Origin: Hyphomicrobium_A sp963724945
GTDB taxonomy: Bacteria; Pseudomonadota; Alphaproteobacteria; Rhizobiales; Hyphomicrobiaceae
Direction of reading: 5' to 3'
NCBI GenBank assembly: GCA_963724945.1
Contig: CAVRWL010000003.1
Location: 1,364,001-1,428,000, forward strand
Length of the DNA: 64,000 bases
Of this stretch, positions 38,450-49,478 are shown piece after piece. The notes beneath the pieces were generated by a model that saw only the letters and a list, made by a program, of their open reading frames with translations, ran no database searches and had not been told where the DNA came from. Position 1 is the stretch's first letter. The number at the start of each line of letters is the position of its first letter. Made by a program: the position numbers and the translations under genes.

Positions 38450-38857
38450 TCACCGCGTTACGTGCACCGCCTGCTCTTCGGTCCTGGCGGCCTTTCCGAC
38501 CCAGGGCTGCACGTACTCGAAGACGAGCTTGGCTGAGCCCGCGGCGACGCCGGTAATGCGAAAGCGATAGGGCGCAGGCGCGCCAACGCGCCGCTTCTCG
38601 CCAGCCGGTTGGTCGCTCTCGCCATAGCCCAGATCCTCGACATTGAGGATCGCTGCATTCTCGCTCTTGCCCGCGTCGAGACGCCAGCGATAGCCGGTCG
38701 ACGGATTGCCCTCGAGATCGAGCACGTAGCTCGCGCCCGCGGATAGCTCTCTCATCTCGGCAGCGCGGCTGTCCTTAAGCGGGAGGGCCGCGCTCAAAAG
38801 CGCCGCAAGCGCCAGCGCTGTCGGGTTTGGGTTGAAGCGGGCGCGCAGGAGGCTCAT
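38450..38857 (-). CDS. I42 family (chagasin-like) protease inhibitor
   Basis: About 135 residues with a signal peptide. The three inhibitor loops of the chagasin fold are visible: GNPSTGYRW, GAPAPYRFRITG and EYVQPWVGK. Members bind papain-like cysteine peptidases; in bacteria they are periplasmic and their target is usually unknown. A TTG one codon earlier is also in frame. Convergent with mtnA. Confidence 0.88.
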   Translation of the reverse strand: MSLLRARFNPNPTALALAALLSAALPLKDSRAAEMRELSAGASYVLDLEGNPSTGYRWRLDAGKSENAAILNVEDLGYGESDQPAGEKRRVGAPAPYRFRITGVAAGSAKLVFEYVQPWVGKAARTEEQAVHVTR

Positions 38858-39008
38858 CAATTCACCCTTTCACTTCTGGCGATGACCCTAGCGACAAGCG
38901 CAGAAAGCACCGTTGACGCAGATCAAAGCTGGGGCGCCGTCCCGGGGTCGCCGCTCGAATATCCGCCGATCGCACCCATATCTTGAGAGGTCGATCAGGG
39001 AGGTCCTC

Positions 39009-40025
39009 ATGCATCGCCAGTACGTTTCCGCGGCAGGCCTTTGCGCCGCACTGGTCCTCGCCGTTCCGGCCGCCGCGCAGGACGTGCAGTACGTGAAGCC
39101 GCCCGAGGCCGAGCGTTCCTTCGATGTGGCTTATTACGACCTGCCCAAGGGCGACCGCCCGCACGACGTCGCGCCGGCACCCGACGGCAGCGTCTGGTAC
39201 ACGGGCCAGGGAGCGGGCGTGCTCGGACGTCTCGATCCGCGGACGGGAGAAATTAAGCGCGTGCCGCTGGGCGAGGGCTCGGCGCCGCACGGCGTGATCG
39301 TCGGGCCCGACGGCGCCGCCTGGGTCACCGACGGCGGGCTCAACGCGATCGTGCGCGTCGATGCCAAGATGACAAACGTCAAGCGCTGGCCGCTACCCAA
39401 AGGCCGCGAGGGCGCCAACCTCAACACGGCCGCATTCGATGGCAAGGGGCGCATCTGGTTCACCGGGCAGGCGGGCATCTACGGTCGCCTCGAGCCTGAG
39501 ACCGGGGCCATGCAGGTGTGGGACGCCCCGCGCGGGGTGGGCCCCTACGGCATGACGGCAACACCGTCGGGCGACATCTGGTTCGTCTCGCTCGCAGGCA
39601 GCTATCTCGCCAAGCCCGATCTGGAGACCGGCGCCGTGACCCCGATCGATCCGTCGGCCAAGGGCAGCGGCACGCGCCGCGTCTGGTCGGACTCGCACGG
39701 GCGCCTCTGGGTCAGCGAATGGAATACCGGCTCTTTGAGCGTTTATGATCCGCAAAAGAAAGTGTGGCAGACATGGCCACTGCCGGGCGAGCTGGCGCGC
39801 GCCTACGCGGTGTTCGTGGATGCGGAGGACAAGGTCTGGGTGTCGGATTTTACCGGCAACGCGATACTGCGCTTTGATCCGGAAACGCAGGAGTTCATGA
39901 GCTTTCCCAGCACGCGTGAGCACGCGGACGTGCGCCAGGTGCTGGGGCGGCCGGGCGAGCTTTGGGGAGCGGAATTGGGCGCCGATCGGCTCGTCGTCGT
40001 CCGCTACGGCAAGACGGCAAAGTGA
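39009..40025 (+). CDS. exported beta-propeller protein, virginiamycin B lyase (Vgb)-like
   Basis: 338 residues starting after AGGGAGG. Signal peptide to AAAQ, then repeated blades each with a WxT/S-x motif: GSVWYTGQGAGVLGRLDPRTGEI, GAAWVTDGGLNAIVRVD, GRIWFTGQAGIYGRLEPETG, GDIWFVSLAGSYLAKPDLETG, GRLWVSEWNTGSLSVYDP, DKVWVSDFTGNAILRFDPET. The fold matches streptogramin lyase, but most relatives are periplasmic proteins with no shown lyase activity. It abuts the aldolase gene. Confidence 0.85.
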   Translation: MHRQYVSAAGLCAALVLAVPAAAQDVQYVKPPEAERSFDVAYYDLPKGDRPHDVAPAPDGSVWYTGQGAGVLGRLDPRTGEIKRVPLGEGSAPHGVIVGPDGAAWVTDGGLNAIVRVDAKMTNVKRWPLPKGREGANLNTAAFDGKGRIWFTGQAGIYGRLEPETGAMQVWDAPRGVGPYGMTATPSGDIWFVSLAGSYLAKPDLETGAVTPIDPSAKGSGTRRVWSDSHGRLWVSEWNTGSLSVYDPQKKVWQTWPLPGELARAYAVFVDAEDKVWVSDFTGNAILRFDPETQEFMSFPSTREHADVRQVLGRPGELWGAELGADRLVVVRYGKTAK

Positions 40026-40706
40026 GTGGAGCGTAACGTGGGCGCGAAAGGCAAAGGCTCGGAGGCGAAAGCGCGCCGCGCGGTGATCGAGACCGCGCTG
40101 GCGATGAGCCGCTCCGGGCTCTCGCCCGGGCGCTCGGGCAATGTCTCCTGCCGCTTCAAGGACGGCATGCTGATCACGCCGACCGGCATGGCGTACGAGG
40201 AGATCGGCCCGCGCGATATCGTGTTCGTCGACGGCAAGGGCGAGGTGCCGGACAAGAAATCGAAGAAGCCGTCGAGCGAATGGCGCTTCCATCTTGCCGC
40301 CTACCAGGCTCGGCCCGACATGAACGCCGTCGTGCACACGCATTCGCTGAATGCGACCGTGCTTGCCTGCGCGAGGAAGCCGATCCCGGCGTTCCACTAC
40401 ATGGTGGCGGTTGCCGGCGGCAACGACATCCCGCTCGTGCCCTACGACACCTTCGGCACCAAGGAGCTGGCGCGCCACGTCGCCAAGGGGCTGTTCCATC
40501 GCGACGCCTGCCTGATGGCGAACCACGGGCAGATCGCGATCGGGGCGACGCTGCCAGCGGCGCTCGAGCTTGCGCGCGAGGTCGAGGTGTTGGCCGCGCA
40601 GTATTGCAACGTGCTTGCGCTCGGCAAGCCGCACATTCTGTCCGACGAGGAGATGCAGCTCGTGGTGAAGCGCTTCAAGAATTATGGTCAGCGGGCGCAG
40701 CGCTAG
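40026..40706 (+). CDS. class II aldolase/adducin family protein, candidate methylthioribulose-1-phosphate aldolase
   Basis: 226 residues; GTG 40026 touches the propeller stop, while GTG 40038 has GGAG ahead and may be the real start. Class II aldolase pattern: SRSGLSPGRSGNVSCRF, LITPTGMAYEEI, SSEWRFHLAAYQARPDMNAVVHTHSLNAT with the zinc His pair, and LMANHGQIAIG with the third His. The family includes FucA, the MtnB dehydratase and the Ald2 aldolase of the DHAP shunt. With mtnP and mtnA nearby and no mtnC/mtnD seen, the Ald2 role is the better guess. Confidence 0.8.
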   Translation: MERNVGAKGKGSEAKARRAVIETALAMSRSGLSPGRSGNVSCRFKDGMLITPTGMAYEEIGPRDIVFVDGKGEVPDKKSKKPSSEWRFHLAAYQARPDMNAVVHTHSLNATVLACARKPIPAFHYMVAVAGGNDIPLVPYDTFGTKELARHVAKGLFHRDACLMANHGQIAIGATLPAALELAREVEVLAAQYCNVLALGKPHILSDEEMQLVVKRFKNYGQRAQR

Positions 40707-40718
40707 CCCGGTGCGACC

Positions 40719-41027
40719 CTAGAAGCCCGGATCCTCGTCGAGCTGGGTATTGCACGTGCGCCGCCATTCCCTCTTGGTCATGTGGGTGCCGCGGTCCCAT
40801 ATGGCCATGCAGTCCTCGAGCTTCTTCTTGCGGCTTTCCTGAGGGCCGAAGGCGCTGCTCGATACGCTGCCCGTGGTCATGGGCCCGGTCTGGGGCTCGG
40901 TCTCCGCCGTCTGCGCCTTGCCGTCGGTCTTCGCAGCCGATGCGGCCGCAGCAACCGGGCTCGCCGCGAGGGCGGCGAAAAGGGCTGCTGCGAGCAGAGC
41001 GATATGTGGGCGCATGGTTCTTTGCAT
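40719..41027 (-). CDS. small exported protein of unknown function
   Basis: About 102 residues; ATG 41027 and ATG 41015 are both possible starts. Signal peptide (IALLAAALFAALAASPVAAA), Ala/Thr linker, then a conserved-looking tail: KLEDCMAIWDRGTHMTKREWRRTC with two Cys. Relatives with the DRGTHMTKxEW pattern occur in Hyphomicrobiales as hypothetical proteins. Confidence 0.65.
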   Translation of the reverse strand: MQRTMRPHIALLAAALFAALAASPVAAAASAAKTDGKAQTAETEPQTGPMTTGSVSSSAFGPQESRKKKLEDCMAIWDRGTHMTKREWRRTCNTQLDEDPGF

Positions 41028-41301
41028 CGAGCGCGTGTTAAATTGCGATCTCGTTCGAAATAAGAACGTTCGCGCGCCTTTGGTTCCGTCGCTCAGCGCT
41101 CAGCTCGCGCGCTGTCCCTGCAACTCGCGCGGGGCTGCCTCGATGCGGCGCCACGTCTGCTCGTGGCAGGCCGGTAAACCATGTCGGCAAACCATATCGG
41201 CGAAAAATTCGGGATTGCCCCCGAGGGGAATTTTCCTGTGCAAATTTTCGTGCGTGGAGGCGCTCTGTTTGCAAAGCGCCCGCGTTGGCCCGGCTTGTGC
41301 C

Positions 41302-42399
41302 TCAGTTCGCAAACCTGAAGTGCATCACGTCGCCGTCCTTGACCACGTACTCCTTGCCCTCGAGCCGCATCTTGCCCGCGTCCTTGGCGCCCGTCTCGCC
41401 GCTCAAGGCCACGTAGTCGTCATAGGCGATGGTCTCCGCGCGGATGAAGCCCTTCTCGAAATCGGTGTGGATGACGCCCGCCGCTTGCGGTGCCTTGGTT
41501 CCGCGGTGGATGGTCCAGGCGCGCGCCTCCTTGGGGCCGACCGTGAAGTAGGTAACGAGGTCCAAGAGCTTGTAGCCTTCGCGGATCAGCTTGTTGAGGC
41601 CGGGCTCCTCGAGACCTAAGTCCTTCAAGAACTCGGCGCGGTCCGCCTCGGGCAGGCCGGCGAACTCCGCCTCGATCTTGGCCGAGATGACGACGCAGCC
41701 GGCGCCCTCGGCCTTGGCCCTTTCCTCGACGGCACGCGAATAGGCGTTGCCGCTCGCGGCCGACGCTTCATCCACGTTGCACACGTAAAGCACGGGCTTG
41801 GCCGTCAGGAGCTGCAGGGCGGCGTAGGCGGGGGCCTCCTCCGGCGTCAGCTCGGCAAGGCGCGCGGGCTTACCCGCGCGCAACAATGCGAGCGCCTTGT
41901 CCATGAGGGCCAGCTGGGCCTTCGCCTCCTTGTCGCCCGTCTTGGCCTTCTTCTCGATTGCAGCGCGCCGCTTGTCCAGCCCGTCGAGGTCGGCGAGCAT
42001 CAGCTCGGTCTCGACCGTCTCGGCATCCGAGGTCGGATCGACACGCCCCTCAACGTGCGTGACGTCGTCGTCGTCGAAGCAACGCAACACGTAGGCGACG
42101 GCGTCGACCTCGCGGATGTGCCCCAGGAATTGGTTGCCGAGGCCTTCGCCCTTGGAGGCGCCGCGCACGAGCCCGGCGATGTCGACGAAGGTCAGCCGTG
42201 TCGGGATGATCTGGCCCGACTTGGCGATCGCAGCGAGCTTCTCCAGCCGGTCGTCCGGCACGCCGACCTCGCCGACATTGGGCTCGATGGTGCAGAAGGG
42301 ATAGTTGGCCGCTTCCGCCGCCGCCGTCTGGGTCAGCGCGTTGAAAAGCGTCGACTTGCCGACGTTGGGCAGCCCCACGATGCCGCATTTGAAGCCCAT
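41302..42399 (-). CDS. ychF: redox-responsive OBG-type ATPase YchF
   Basis: 365 residues, full length. G1 GLPNVGKST, G3-like DIAGLVRGASKGEGLGNQFLGHIREVDA, coiled coil around residues 130-180, and the C-terminal TGS domain ending DGDVMHFRFAN. YchF binds ATP rather than GTP and associates with ribosomes. In relatives pth lies next to it; here an ABC-2 transporter and a small membrane protein come between. Confidence 0.97.
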   Translation of the reverse strand: MGFKCGIVGLPNVGKSTLFNALTQTAAAEAANYPFCTIEPNVGEVGVPDDRLEKLAAIAKSGQIIPTRLTFVDIAGLVRGASKGEGLGNQFLGHIREVDAVAYVLRCFDDDDVTHVEGRVDPTSDAETVETELMLADLDGLDKRRAAIEKKAKTGDKEAKAQLALMDKALALLRAGKPARLAELTPEEAPAYAALQLLTAKPVLYVCNVDEASAASGNAYSRAVEERAKAEGAGCVVISAKIEAEFAGLPEADRAEFLKDLGLEEPGLNKLIREGYKLLDLVTYFTVGPKEARAWTIHRGTKAPQAAGVIHTDFEKGFIRAETIAYDDYVALSGETGAKDAGKMRLEGKEYVVKDGDVMHFRFAN

Positions 42400-42530
42400 C
42401 TCGCCGTCCGTCCTGGTTGGAGGGGATGGACGGCGCTGGTAGGGGCCGTCCGCGCCTGTGCCTTAGGCGGTTCGGCACGCCTTGTGAAGCCTGTCATTGC
42501 CGCAGTGGCGTCGGTTAGCGCCGCTCGGCT

Positions 42531-42878
42531 CTAGAAATTGACGTTGTGAATGACCCAGCCGCCGGCGAAGGCGATCAGGCCGGCGATGACGATCTGCGGC
42601 AGCACAGTCACGAAGGCAGTGAGTAGACTGACAAAGGCACCGAAGACCGCGACAGCGGCCTCCCAGATGACCAGCGCCGCCTTGTAGAGGATGTAGGCGA
42701 TCGCGCCGAGAACGATGACGAGCAGCACGATCTTCCAGATCGGCAGGCTCTGCCAGTTGGACTGGAAGATGGCGACGATCTGTCCGAACGACCAAGTCCA
42801 AATCAGCTTCAGGAAATTGAAGATTGCAGCGATGCCTTGCTGCAGGAATTGAATAATCTGACTGATGATCTGGGTCAT
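42531..42878 (-). CDS. small hydrophobic protein of unknown function
   Basis: 115 residues from ATG 42878 (GGGGAG just ahead). The N-terminal part is amphipathic (MTQIISQIIQFLQQGIAAIFNFLKLIW) and is followed by at least two membrane segments (IVLLVIVLGAIAYILYKAALVIW; FVTVLPQIVIAGLIAFAGGW). No family recognised. It follows the ABC-2 permease gene on the same strand. Confidence 0.65.
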   Translation of the reverse strand: MTQIISQIIQFLQQGIAAIFNFLKLIWTWSFGQIVAIFQSNWQSLPIWKIVLLVIVLGAIAYILYKAALVIWEAAVAVFGAFVSLLTAFVTVLPQIVIAGLIAFAGGWVIHNVNF

Positions 42879-42981
42879 GTGCGTCTCCCCTACGCCGCTC
42901 GACTGATCGCTGCGGACCAAGCGCCGGAACCACACTGGCCCGGCGCACGCGGCGGCGCAAGACGCGCTGCAACAAGCTGCC

Positions 42982-44666
<1,685 letters not shown>

Positions 44667-44714
44667 GGCGGGGGATTAGGGGTGCCGTTCGCATCCCGCA
44701 AGGCCTGCGCGGGA

Positions 44715-45440
44715 TTACTCTTTGGGACCGCGGCCCGCCAGCCACTTCTTGAGGTTCTCAGCGAGCGCGCCGGCGCGTTTGCTCGCGCGCTCACCCGCCG
44801 GGTGCGGCTTGGCGCGGCTTGGCGTGTCTTTGCGCGGGGTGGGCTCGGGCACCTCGTCCTCGGCCTCCGCCACCTCACGCATCGCGCTGGCGACGTGAGA
44901 GAGGAAGCGCGAGGCGTCCCCTTGCGCAAGAAAGCGCGCTGCATCGGACATCGCGTCGAGCAGCGGGTCGAGCCACTGGTACTCGACCTTGGCGAAGTCG
45001 TGCAGCACGTAGTAGGCGACCGCATCCTTGACCCCGGGATGGCCGACGCCGATGCGCACGCGGTTGTAGTCGTTGCCGATGTGGGCGCTGATCGAGCGCA
45101 AGCCGTTGTGGCCGGCGTTGCCGCCGCCGGCCTTCACCTTGACCTTGGCCGGCGCGAGGTCGATCTCGTCATGGAAGACGTAGACGTCGCTCTCTGGGAT
45201 CTTGAGGAAGCGCTGGGCCTCGCCCACGCTCTGGCCGCTGTCGTTCATGTAGGTTTGAGGCTTGAGGAGCACAACGCGCTCGCCCCCGAGATTGGCTTCC
45301 AGCGTCTCGCCCTGGAAGCGGCGCCGCCAAGTCCCGAGGTCGTGGCGCTCAGCGATCCGGTCGAGCGCCATGAACCCGACGTTGTGGCGGTGGCGCGCGT
45401 ACTTCGCGCCCGGGTTTCCCAGTCCGACGAAGAGCTTCAT
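44715..45440 (-). CDS. pth: peptidyl-tRNA hydrolase
   Basis: 241 residues from ATG 45440 (MKLFVGLGNPGAKYARHRHNVGF); the frame opens ten codons earlier without reason to use it. Catalytic His in RHNVGF, PQTYMNDSG, Asp in FHDEIDL and the GGNAGHNGLRSI motif are present. A charged C-terminal extension of about 50 residues (from ATPRKDTPSRAKPH-like sequence to KKWLAGRGPKE) exceeds the usual 190-residue length. It frees tRNA from stalled peptides. Follows rplY. Confidence 0.95.
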   Translation of the reverse strand: MKLFVGLGNPGAKYARHRHNVGFMALDRIAERHDLGTWRRRFQGETLEANLGGERVVLLKPQTYMNDSGQSVGEAQRFLKIPESDVYVFHDEIDLAPAKVKVKAGGGNAGHNGLRSISAHIGNDYNRVRIGVGHPGVKDAVAYYVLHDFAKVEYQWLDPLLDAMSDAARFLAQGDASRFLSHVASAMREVAEAEDEVPEPTPRKDTPSRAKPHPAGERASKRAGALAENLKKWLAGRGPKE

Positions 45441-45503
45441 GGGGCGGTCCCGCGCGCGACGAGCGGGCACGCACCCAAGCGGCGCGTGCCCGGATGGAGC
45501 GGC

Positions 45504-46271
45504 CTACTTCTTCTTGTCGCCGCCCTTGGCCGCCGGTGCGCCCTTGGCGGCAGGCGCCGCGGCGCCCTTGGCCGCCGCTGCGCCCTTGGCTGCGGGTGCG
45601 CCTTTCGCGCCGCCGGCCGCCGCCTCGGCCGCAGGTGCGGCCGCTGCACCTTCCTCAGGCGTGGCTGCCGCGGCTGCAGCAGCGACCTCCTCCTCTTCCT
45701 GCTTCACGGCGCCGGCGATGGTGGCGATCGTAAAGTCGCGGTCCTTGATGGTCGGCAGCACACCCTCGGGCAGCGTGATGGCGGAGACGTGCACGGAGCG
45801 GCCGATCTCGAGACCCGTGAGGTCAATCTCGAAGAAGGCGGGGATATGATCGTAGGGGCACGTCACCTCGATGTCGTGGCGCACGATGTTCAAGACGCCG
45901 CCGCGCTTCAGCCCGGGCGACAGCGCATCGTTGATGAAGCGCACGGGCACGTCGACGCGAATGCGCCCGTCCTTGCCGATGCGCAGAAAGTCGACGTGGA
46001 TCGGCTGGTCCTTCACGGGGTCGACCTGAACGTCGCGCGGAATGACGCGGTTCTTCTCAGCCCCCACGACCACCTCGAACACGGTGGAGGTGAAGTGGCC
46101 TTTCAGGACCTGCTTCCACAACTCGGTGTAGTCGAGGGCAATGGTCTCCGGCGGCCTGCCGTCGCCATAGATGACGGCCGGCACCTTCCCCTCACGACGG
46201 GCTTGGCGTGCGGCCCCCTTGCCTGCACGCGGGCGCGCCGTGGCTTTGAGCTCGCGTGGCTGCTGAGCCAT
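45504..46271 (-). CDS. rplY: 50S ribosomal protein L25, general-stress (Ctc/TL5) form
   Basis: 255 residues from ATG 46271 (MAQQPRELKATARP). The L25 domain (GKGAARQARREGKVPAVIYGDG) binds 5S rRNA; the TL5 C-terminal domain follows (IDLTGLEIGRSVHVSAITLPEGV). The last 70 residues are Ala/Gly/Lys/Pro low complexity (AAAKGAAAPAAKGAPAAKGGDKKK-type), longer than in most relatives. Upstream of pth. Confidence 0.95.
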   Translation of the reverse strand: MAQQPRELKATARPRAGKGAARQARREGKVPAVIYGDGRPPETIALDYTELWKQVLKGHFTSTVFEVVVGAEKNRVIPRDVQVDPVKDQPIHVDFLRIGKDGRIRVDVPVRFINDALSPGLKRGGVLNIVRHDIEVTCPYDHIPAFFEIDLTGLEIGRSVHVSAITLPEGVLPTIKDRDFTIATIAGAVKQEEEEVAAAAAAATPEEGAAAAPAAEAAAGGAKGAPAAKGAAAAKGAAAPAAKGAPAAKGGDKKK

Positions 46272-46561
46272 GGCATTGATCTCCAATAAAAAATGGGCCG
46301 TTGCGGCCCGAAGTCCCGCGCGGCCTCCAAGGGTGCCGGCGGCGTCTCATGCGGCGGTGCTTGAGATGGCGCGGGTTATAGCGGCCGCTCCGCGCCTTGG
46401 CAATCCGCCTTGGAGGGCCGCAATGGGCTTTGCGCGCGCGTGGCGGCCGCGCCGTGCGATGACGGGCGCAACCATTTGACATCGCAATATTAACACCGCT
46501 CATATGTCTCCCGGTTGAGGCCTATTCCGCGCCCTGGAGACTTGCGTGTCGGTGAGCCCGG

Positions 46562-47008
46562 ATGAACGAGCGGCAGAGCATGGTTCGCAAAGGCACGAAA
46601 CGGCGCCCCGCGCCGGAGCAGGACAAGATGATCGTCGAGGCGCTGCGCGGCGTCGGTCGCCCCGTCAGCGCCTATGAGTTGATCGACCGGTTGCGCGAGC
46701 AGGCAACGCTCGCGCCGCAAACGGTCTACCGCTCGCTCGATCGCCTCATCGCCGACGGCCAGGCGCACCGGCTGGAATCGCTCAATGCCTTCGTCGCCTG
46801 CCGCCATCCGAGCCACGAGGGCGCAGCGGTTTTCGCGATCTGCGACGACTGCGGCACCGTCACCGAGTTCGACGAGCCCGTCGCCGTCGAGCGTCTCTGC
46901 GCTTGGGCCAAGAAGGCGAAGTTCACGGTCGGGCAGATGACCTTGGAGATCCGCGGCCGCTGCCGCTCGTGCACCGCGCCTCCCGCGCCCGAGACGCGCG
47001 CTCTCTGA
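46562..47008 (+). CDS. zur: Fur family regulator, Zur-like
   Basis: 148 residues. Winged helix (VSAYELIDRLREQATLAPQTVYRSLDRLIADGQAHRLESLNAFVACRHPSHEG) and the structural zinc site CDDCG ... CRSC. The CRHPSHEG loop and the replacement of the Fur His-rich motifs fit the zinc-uptake repressor Zur rather than Fur. It is divergent from rplY. The AT-rich CAATATTAACA at about 46485 might be part of an operator, but no clear Zur box is seen. Confidence 0.85.
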   Translation: MNERQSMVRKGTKRRPAPEQDKMIVEALRGVGRPVSAYELIDRLREQATLAPQTVYRSLDRLIADGQAHRLESLNAFVACRHPSHEGAAVFAICDDCGTVTEFDEPVAVERLCAWAKKAKFTVGQMTLEIRGRCRSCTAPPAPETRAL

Positions 47009-47086
47009 CGCATCAGAGCTACGTCAAGTTCCCTCTCGCCGCGTGCAGGCTGCCCGGCTGTGGCGAGCCGAATGGGGGCGTTGTTT

Positions 47087-48064
47087 TTAGTAGAACAGGC
47101 TCGAGACGCTTTCCTCGCGCGCCGTCCTCAAGATCGCCTCGCCGATCAGCGGCGCGATGGAGAGAACGCGGATGTTCTTGGCCGCCTGCACCGCCGCTGT
47201 CGGCTGGATGGAGTCGGTGATGACGAGCGACTTGAGCTTGGAGTTCTGGATGCGGCTCACCGCGCCCCCCGACAATACCCCGTGCGTGATGTAGGCCATG
47301 ACCTCGACCGCGCCGTGCTTCAGAAGCGCCTCGGCGGCGTTGACGAGCGTCCCGCCCGAATCGACGATGTCGTCGATCAGGATGCAGCGCTTGCCTTCCA
47401 CATCGCCGATGACGTGCATGATCTCCGACTCGCCGGGCCGCTCGCGCCGCTTGTCGCAGATGGCGATCGGCGCCTCGATGCGCTTGGCGAGCGCGCGTGC
47501 GCGTACCACGCCGCCAACGTCGGGCGAGACGACCATCAGGTTGTTGCCCTTGTGATGCTCTTGGATGTCGCGCACCATGACGGGCGCAGCGAACAGGTTG
47601 TCGGTCGGGATGTCGAAGAAGCCCTGGATCTGCCCGGCGTGCAGATCGAGCGTCATGACGCGGTCGGCGCCGGCGCGCTCGATAAGGTTGGCGACGAGCT
47701 TGGCAGTGATCGGCGTGCGCGGCCCGGGCTTGCGGTCCTGGCGCGCGTAGCCGTAGTAGGGGATGACGGCGGTGATGCGCGCAGCCGACGCACGCTTCAA
47801 GGCGTCGATCAGGATCAACAGCTCCATCAGGTTGTCGTTCGCCGGGAACGAGATGGACTGGATGACGAAGACGTCCTGGCCGCGGACGTTCTCCTGGATC
47901 TCGACGAAGATCTCCATGTCGGCGAAGCGCTTCACCTGCCCCTTGGTCGGTGGGACCTTGAGGTAGGAGGATATGGCTTCAGCGAGCGGCCGGTTGCTAT
48001 TGCCGGCTACGAGCTTCATGGACAGCTGAGCACGGCCGTCTCCGGTCCGGGCATCGAAAGGCAT
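47087..48064 (-). CDS. prs: ribose-phosphate pyrophosphokinase
   Basis: 325 residues from ATG 48064, which has GGAGG six bases ahead; a second in-frame ATG at 48019 would give the commoner length of 310 but lacks a ribosome site. It makes PRPP, the co-substrate of apt in this window. Motifs: FVIQSISFPANDNLMELLILIDALKRASA, VIPYYGYARQDRK, VMTLDLHAGQIQGFF, VVSPDVGGVVRAR and the PRPP loop CILIDDIVDSGGTL. Confidence 0.96.
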   Translation of the reverse strand: MPFDARTGDGRAQLSMKLVAGNSNRPLAEAISSYLKVPPTKGQVKRFADMEIFVEIQENVRGQDVFVIQSISFPANDNLMELLILIDALKRASAARITAVIPYYGYARQDRKPGPRTPITAKLVANLIERAGADRVMTLDLHAGQIQGFFDIPTDNLFAAPVMVRDIQEHHKGNNLMVVSPDVGGVVRARALAKRIEAPIAICDKRRERPGESEIMHVIGDVEGKRCILIDDIVDSGGTLVNAAEALLKHGAVEVMAYITHGVLSGGAVSRIQNSKLKSLVITDSIQPTAAVQAAKNIRVLSIAPLIGEAILRTAREESVSSLFY

Positions 48065-48105
48065 GGCACGCCTCCACGGCCGTTCGCCGGGCGCTTCTAG
48101 CAAGA

Positions 48106-48135
48106 GGGCCCACGCCTGTAAACGGCGGTGGGCCC
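48106..48135 (-). terminator. hairpin downstream of the lipoprotein gene
   Basis: GGGCCCACGCC (48106-48116) pairs with GGCGGTGGGCCC (48124-48135) with one bulged base. On the minus strand it lies about 50 bases beyond the stop of the lipoprotein gene and before prs; the T-run after it is poor. Confidence 0.45.
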
Positions 48136-48185
48136 AATTTGCCGTCGGAACATTGACGTCGCGTGACCGCCGAGCCGCGCCACGC

Positions 48186-49274
48186 TCAGTTGGCGCTGCT
48201 CGTCTGGGTTTTCTGCGGCAGGAGCTTCAGGATGCCCTGAGCGGCTGCTGCTGCGGCGGCATCGGCGGTTTTGCCCCACGCGCCGTCGAGCGAGCCCTGC
48301 GGCACCTCGTTTTTCTGCGAGACGCTGCCGAGCTTCTTGCCCGAGGGATCGCTGACGCTCCAGTCGATGGTGATCGGCTGCTTGCCGTCGCTGCTGGTCC
48401 CCATGGCGACCCTACCCTCGACCGTATAGGTGCCGGGCGATGGCGTATCGGAAAGGGCTATGCCGTTGCGCGACAGCTCACGCTGCAGCGCCATGCGCAG
48501 CGACGTACTGCCGTCGCCGGGCGCGCCGCTGACGCTCGGCACCCGCGCCCTGATCGACCCCGGCGGAGCGATGCTGCCGGTGACGGGACTGTTGTGCGGG
48601 GGCGGTGGTGCCGAGGAGGAGTAGTGCGGCGCAGCGGAGGTCGGCGTCACCGCGGCGGTTTGCACGAGGCCAGCCGAGTTGGCGTTGCTGGCGACGGCCG
48701 GCGGAGCCTGCGTGGGAAGCCACGCCGCGATCGAGGAGACGGTCTTGGCGGTGATCGCCTCGACGACGGGCGGCGTCACCGCCGTCCAAGGATCCTGGCT
48801 CTTGCCGGCGGGCGCCGTCTCCTCGCCGCTCACGCGGTGCACGCCCTTGCCGGTTCCGTCGGTGACGTCCCAGATGTAGGAGATCTTCGCGCGCGGGCCC
48901 TTCTTCTTGTCGAGCGAGGAGACGACGTAGCCTCTCAGCGTGTATTGGGCGGCCTCGCCGGGCGACTTGGCGACGCGGATGTTCTGGCGCTCGATGTCGG
49001 CGATGAGTTGGGATTGCAACTCTTTGGATACAGCCTCGGGCGGGCCGATCACCGGCGCAACGGCGATCTGCGCGGGCCGAGCGCTGACGGGGCTGGGCGG
49101 CGGCGAGGCCACGGAGGCGGTCGACGTTTCGCTCGCCGAGCTGAACGGTGACGAGCTGAAGAGTGATTGGGCAGTTTCGCAGCCTGCTAGACCGAATGCC
49201 AGCCAGCTCACGCAAAGCGCTAAAGCTATGGGCTTCGTTTTTTGCCAAGCCGCAGCAGTATCAAAGGTCGTCAC
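48186..49274 (-). CDS. internally duplicated lipoprotein of unknown function
   Basis: 362 residues. Signal peptide with lipobox LAGC (Cys32). Two copies of a domain of about 110 residues are separated by a Ser/Pro/His linker: the first has LQSQLIADIERQNIRVAKSP, YTLRGYVVSSLDKKK, ISYIWDVTDGTGKGVHRVSG; the second has LRMALQRELSRNGIALSDTP, YTVEGRVAMGTSSDGK, ITIDWSVSDPSGKKLGSVSQ. Each ends in an Ala-rich helix and a W-L-P or L-L-P. No family name; probably membrane-anchored in the periplasm. Confidence 0.75.
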   Translation of the reverse strand: MTTFDTAAAWQKTKPIALALCVSWLAFGLAGCETAQSLFSSSPFSSASETSTASVASPPPSPVSARPAQIAVAPVIGPPEAVSKELQSQLIADIERQNIRVAKSPGEAAQYTLRGYVVSSLDKKKGPRAKISYIWDVTDGTGKGVHRVSGEETAPAGKSQDPWTAVTPPVVEAITAKTVSSIAAWLPTQAPPAVASNANSAGLVQTAAVTPTSAAPHYSSSAPPPPHNSPVTGSIAPPGSIRARVPSVSGAPGDGSTSLRMALQRELSRNGIALSDTPSPGTYTVEGRVAMGTSSDGKQPITIDWSVSDPSGKKLGSVSQKNEVPQGSLDGAWGKTADAAAAAAAQGILKLLPQKTQTSSAN

Positions 49275-49478
49275 GGCGACGCTCCCCCGTTGAGTACCCG
49301 CTGTTTTTCCGGCGGCCGGCGTACAAACCTTGCGGCCTTAGTCTCCTCGATGACCGGTACCTCTCTAGAGAGTCGTCTAAACCGATCACATCCGCCGCGT
49401 CCAGATCGAATTCGATCAACCTCTCGCCCACTTGGAATTCGTCATGCGAAAGATCAGACAACATTGTGGATTGTGCAA

